Source: a virus
Virus record (IMG/VR): IMGVR_UViG_3300023049_000124
Coordinates: 1-30,717 of that record
Reading direction: 5' to 3' (one strand)
DNA: 30,717 bases
A program made the position numbers and the translations under genes. The notes beneath the pieces were generated by a model that ran no database searches, had not been told where the DNA came from, and saw only the letters and a list, made by a program, of their open reading frames with translations. Of the stretch, positions 27,516-30,717 are shown piece after piece (the stretch's first letter is position 1; the number at the start of each line of letters is the position of its first letter).

Positions 27516-29554
27516 TGGCCGCAGTATCAGAAATTATCACAAAATTTTCGTTCGAGGGGTCTACCAAACCTCTCATAGACTATAACTCTGCCCTCGGCAA
27601 AAGCGTCAAACTTCTCGGTGCGATGGGAGTGGCGCTCGGGGCAGCGGCGTTCGGTGTTGCAAAGTGGGCATCAGGGGTCAGTCAGGCACTTCAACCTCTT
27701 TTTGACCTCAGCTCGCAAACCGGCGTGGCTGTCGCATCCCTCCAAGAGTTGTCCTTTGCCGCTGAACAATCCAATTCATCATCACAAGCGCTGGAATCTT
27801 CCATTGGCAGTCTATCCGCAAAGATAGGTGAGGCCGCACAAAAGGGAAGTGAAGAGTTTTCACGCCTCGGGATTAGTGTCCGGGATGCTAACGGCAACGT
27901 TAAAGACGCCGATGCAATCCTGGGAGAGGTCGGCAACAGCTTTAGGCGACTCGGTCTGTCGATGGCTGAGCAGCAAGGATTTGCGGAAGCGCTAGGTATT
28001 GATTCGAGCCTGATAACCATGCTCGGAAAAACAGGCGCAGAGATTGACGCTCTGAAAGAAAGGGCGCGTGATTTAGGGATAACACTATCCCCGAAAGACC
28101 AAAAGGCGCTCGAAGAATATAACGGATCCATTGCTGAGATGGACGCGGCAATGAGCGGCCTGAAAAACAAAATAGCCGTTGCTATTGTGCCTGAGCTTGA
28201 AGACCTGGCTGAAGGATTCAGCGATTTGCTCGCCAAAAACAACGAGTGGATTGTTGATGGCGTGAAGGCAACCGTAGAGTTTGTCGTCGACTTGGTTGAC
28301 GCGCTCAAAAGACTGGCTCCATTTATCTTGGCTTCTGGCGCGGCGTTTGCGATAGCGACAATCGGCACATCTGGATTCGCAGCAGCGCTTGGTTTTGTAC
28401 TTTCTCCTGCCGTTTTAATTACCGCCGGGATTTTAGCTATCGCACTCGTGCTCGACGATCTTATTGTGGCGTTCCGGGGCGGGGAGTCGGTTATTGCAGA
28501 CTTCTTCGGGGAGTTCTTCGGGTGGGATATACGGCCATTACTTGAGGGTATTGTTGTGGTCTTTAAAGAGGTCGTCGGCGGGATACTTGGCGGCGCAAAA
28601 ATCATATTCGATGCCTTGAAACCTATAGCTCCGTTGATTGCCGTTGTGGGTGCCGCGTTCGTTGCGGCTACTGTTGGCCCTGCTCTCTTTGCAGGAGCGC
28701 TTGCCCTGATAACCTCACCGATCACATTAATAATTGCCGGGGTGGCTGGCATATTATGGGCAGTTAACGACTTGTCGAAAGCGTTTCGAGGCGGTGAGTC
28801 TGTCATTGCAAACTTCTTCGAGGAGTTCCTAGGATTCGATATCCGGCCGGTTTTGGTCGGCATTGTTGAAGGATTCAAGGCAGCGTTTGCAACAGTGACT
28901 AACCTGGTTTCTGGATTGTTTGGCGGAATGGTAAAAATATTCTCAGGCATTGGTGATATTTTGTCTGGTAATTTTTCGGAGGGTTTTGAGAAAATCGGCG
29001 AAGGCTTCATGGAAATCATCGACTCGTGGGCCGAAGCATTTAGAAGTATTTTTGGAGGAGTGTTCGATTGGCTGAAGCAAAAGGCTCTGGATATCCTGCC
29101 GGACTGGGCCGTAAAACTTATCGGCGGAGTAGGCGACGTGGCGTCGGGCGCTGCGGATATAGTGGGTGACGTGGCATCGGGCGCTGCAAATATAGCGGGT
29201 GACGTGGCATCGGGCGCTGCAAATATAGCGGGTGACGTGGCATCGGGCGCTGCAAATATAGCGGGTGACGTGGGCAACTGGGTCGGGGGGCTTTTCGGCG
29301 GTAAAGAATCCGGTGAAGATGGAGCTCCAATGCCAACACCAGTACCCGATCCAACATCCCAGTCTCATTCGCAAGCTCTGCAGCCGGGCGGCGCTGTGAC
29401 GAACGTCGGTGGCGCATCGAGCAGAGTAGAGCAGACTGTCAATATGGAGATCCGCACGTCTGACCCAGAGCGGGCAGGTAAGGCGGCGTCCGACGGACTA
29501 CAGCGGCAGCTTGAAGATGCGCGCACCCAGACACGTGGCAGGGGAGGCAGATAA
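27515..29554 (+). CDS. Tail tape measure protein
   Basis: This 679-residue protein sets tail length. The N-terminal half is helical, with GTKPLIDYNSALGKS-type and VASLQELSFAAEQSNSSSQA segments and LGISVRDANGNVKDADAILG. Residues about 265-420 hold several hydrophobic segments, two copies of a LxDLxxAFRGGESVIADFF-type block (about 310-335 and 420-440), and the tail has 11-residue GDVASGAANIA repeats (about 540-583). By the usual relation of about 0.15 nm per residue, the tail would be near 100 nm. A TAATG overlap links it to the Dit-like gene. Confidence 0.9.
   Translation: MAAVSEIITKFSFEGSTKPLIDYNSALGKSVKLLGAMGVALGAAAFGVAKWASGVSQALQPLFDLSSQTGVAVASLQELSFAAEQSNSSSQALESSIGSLSAKIGEAAQKGSEEFSRLGISVRDANGNVKDADAILGEVGNSFRRLGLSMAEQQGFAEALGIDSSLITMLGKTGAEIDALKERARDLGITLSPKDQKALEEYNGSIAEMDAAMSGLKNKIAVAIVPELEDLAEGFSDLLAKNNEWIVDGVKATVEFVVDLVDALKRLAPFILASGAAFAIATIGTSGFAAALGFVLSPAVLITAGILAIALVLDDLIVAFRGGESVIADFFGEFFGWDIRPLLEGIVVVFKEVVGGILGGAKIIFDALKPIAPLIAVVGAAFVAATVGPALFAGALALITSPITLIIAGVAGILWAVNDLSKAFRGGESVIANFFEEFLGFDIRPVLVGIVEGFKAAFATVTNLVSGLFGGMVKIFSGIGDILSGNFSEGFEKIGEGFMEIIDSWAEAFRSIFGGVFDWLKQKALDILPDWAVKLIGGVGDVASGAADIVGDVASGAANIAGDVASGAANIAGDVASGAANIAGDVGNWVGGLFGGKESGEDGAPMPTPVPDPTSQSHSQALQPGGAVTNVGGASSRVEQTVNMEIRTSDPERAGKAASDGLQRQLEDARTQTRGRGGR
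29132..29263 (+). repeat. Four 33-bp tandem repeats in the tape measure
   Basis: Units begin at 29132, 29165, 29198 and 29231. The last three are identical and the first is diverged. Each encodes 11 residues, GDVASGAANIA, in frame, before the C-terminal part. Copy-number change would lengthen or shorten the tail slightly. Confidence 0.92.
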
Positions 29555-30369
29555 TGGCGCTAATCGGAGAGTTGACAGACTACGTAAAAAACACCGGCGG
29601 CATCCGCGACTACATAAACGGCCAGTTTGAGAACGACGGCAAGGACGGCGAAGAGGTCGGCATTGGCGGCTTTACGGCCTTTGCGCAGATAAGCGAAAAA
29701 TTCACGCGCAGCGCATCCGTCCCGGTCACGTATCTTGAGAACGGCAGCCACATTAATGACCACATCATTCGCGAGCCTATCACCCTCAGCATCGAGGGGA
29801 ACGTCTCTGACCTTTTTGTGCTACCGAGTGAGCAAGTTGCGATATTGCAGGAACATCAAGCGCAGATCGGTAACATCACGCAGTATGCCCCTGCCAGAAC
29901 CCAGGCACAACTCAGCAGGGTTTCCGGCCTTGTCAACGATTTTACAAGCGCTATCGACAAAGCCGACGCTCTGATCGATGCAGCACAAGGAGAGGCAAAG
30001 TACCTCGGACTCCAAGACAGCGAAGCCCAAAGCAATATCGAGAGTTTTCTAAAAGCAATGGCCGGCCTACAGGCATCTGACAAGAGAATAAAAATCAGCT
30101 CCTCGTTGGGGTCTTTTGCAAATATGTATATCACATATCTTGAAGTCACTCGCGACAATCAAAACCGAGCAATTAACTTTACCCTCGAAGCGCAAGAGAT
30201 CAGAACTGCTGATACCTTTTCAATGGCAACCAGCGCCGCTCAGAACGCGGCCATTGCCACGGCTGGGCAGACAGACGGGGAAACTGACAAAGGGACGCAG
30301 GAAGGTGAGGAAGTGGGAGAGAGCTTGGCTACCAATTTTGGGCAACTGTTTGGGTGGATTCCAGAATGA
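29554..30369 (+). CDS. Dit-like baseplate/tail protein
   Basis: This 271-residue protein directly follows the tape measure. FTAFAQISEKFTRSASVPVT, then YLENGSHINDHIIREPITLS and IEGNVSDLFV (residues about 37-90) is the pattern of Dit-like proteins of small myophages, where they form the first ring below the tube. The middle (about 110-180) is helical. The end is acidic (DGETDKGTQEGEEVGESL). Start by TAATG overlap, stop by ATGA overlap with the plug-like gene. Confidence 0.72.
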   Translation: MALIGELTDYVKNTGGIRDYINGQFENDGKDGEEVGIGGFTAFAQISEKFTRSASVPVTYLENGSHINDHIIREPITLSIEGNVSDLFVLPSEQVAILQEHQAQIGNITQYAPARTQAQLSRVSGLVNDFTSAIDKADALIDAAQGEAKYLGLQDSEAQSNIESFLKAMAGLQASDKRIKISSSLGSFANMYITYLEVTRDNQNRAINFTLEAQEIRTADTFSMATSAAQNAAIATAGQTDGETDKGTQEGEEVGESLATNFGQLFGWIPE

Positions 30370-30704
30370 GACGAATACAGAACATAACAGATGAGCCTAT
30401 CCAGCGACACACGATCCTGTTTGAAAAGTCGGAGATCATTTTTACACTGAGATTCTATCCGCGCACACAAATATGGATGTTTGATGCTGAGTTTGGTGAT
30501 AAGAAGGTTTACGGTCTCAAGCTGTCCGTTGGCGTATTACACATGCTAAGCCAGAATCAGCCCTTTGATTTTATCTGTATTGACCGCAGCGGAAACGGGA
30601 TTGATCCATTCACGCGGCAGGACTTCAGCGGCGGACGCTGTAATATTTACATGCTGGAGGCGGCGGATATGGAACTGATCAGAGGAATAGAGGTGGCATT
30701 TTGA
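30366..30704 (+). CDS. Baseplate plug-like protein
   Basis: This 112-residue protein is MRRIQNITDEPIQRHTILFE, then IIFTLRFYPRTQIWMFDAEF, FDFICIDRSGNGIDPFTRQD, and NIYMLEAADMELIRGIEVAF at the end. The pattern (LRFYPRTQIWxFD and the GxDPFxxxDF loop) matches the small plug family of minimal myophages, which closes the central channel between Dit-like and hub proteins. The ATG at 30366 overlaps the previous stop (ATGA), so I prefer it to a GTG at 30354. It overlaps the hub gene by TTGA across the circle junction. Confidence 0.75.
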   Translation: MRRIQNITDEPIQRHTILFEKSEIIFTLRFYPRTQIWMFDAEFGDKKVYGLKLSVGVLHMLSQNQPFDFICIDRSGNGIDPFTRQDFSGGRCNIYMLEAADMELIRGIEVAF

Positions 30705-30717
30705 CAACGCCAAGATT
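30591..30717. repeat. Right copy of 127-bp terminal direct repeat
   Basis: Identical to 1-127. Joining the two copies restores the plug-like gene and its TTGA overlap with the hub gene without any break, showing that the contig closes into a circle. Confidence 0.95.

Noticed and set aside
27691-29277. A 528-codon open frame on the minus strand inside the tape measure
   Set aside because: It is a mirror of the repetitive, GC-biased tape-measure coding sequence, with runs of Ala/Pro/Ser/Thr of no protein-like pattern and no ribosome site. The plus-strand gene has family features and coupled ends.

Overview
The window is a complete, circularly assembled tailed-phage genome. The first 127 bases (1-127) are repeated exactly at the end (30591-30717), and the gene cut by the left edge is intact at the right edge, so the unique unit is about 30,590 bp. 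The structural genes describe a small contractile-tailed (myovirus-type) phage: TerS/TerL, a DUF1073-type portal, a gpF-like minor head protein, a DUF2213 protease/scaffold, cement, a DUF2184-like capsid, a DUF3383-like sheath, tube, tail chaperone, tape measure, plug, hub, spike, gp25-like wedge, gpJ-like protein, DUF2612 and a fibre. A Bet/Exo recombination pair and a lipobox protein in the lysis region suggest a Gram-negative, probably gammaproteobacterial, host. I cannot name the host.

Layout. (1) 16003-30704 plus 1-5899 is one rightward late block with balanced to GC-rich composition: packaging, head, neck, sheath and tube, tape measure, baseplate and fibre. Genes are tightly coupled by ATGA, GTGA, TTGA or TAATG overlaps. 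A near-consensus sigma70 promoter lies upstream of the protease/scaffold gene. (2) 6273-9231 is a leftward AT-rich early operon: three short hypothetical genes, a tRNA-like element, a TnpB relic, bet, exo and two small genes. (3) 9240-9620 is a divergent control region with four copies of a GTATAA-N4-TTATAC palindrome in two equally spaced pairs. Leftward and rightward promoters overlap the outer sites. (4) 9623-16013 is a rightward AT-rich operon: Cro-like regulator, replication initiator, helicase loader, DnaB-type helicase, SSB-like protein, VRR-NUC nuclease, small genes, then a membrane/lysis cluster that includes a DUF1353 protein.

The control region is arranged like the lambda immunity region (left operon, oL, repressor, oR, cro, right operon). 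The roughly 200 bp between the operator pairs holds no repressor gene, only a fragment of an IS3-family OrfA transposase. No integrase was recognised. The phage therefore looks like a temperate-type phage that has lost its repressor, and it may now be obligately lytic.

The genome is mosaic. Base composition changes abruptly near 6090-6110 and again inside terS near 16300, so the AT-rich early/lysis half and the GC-richer structural half appear to have different histories. The AT-rich half carries most of the relics and repeats: the TnpB tail, the IS3 fragment, a 65-bp duplication, a 19-bp tandem duplication that breaks a winged-helix gene, and a pentanucleotide repeat inside the replication initiator.
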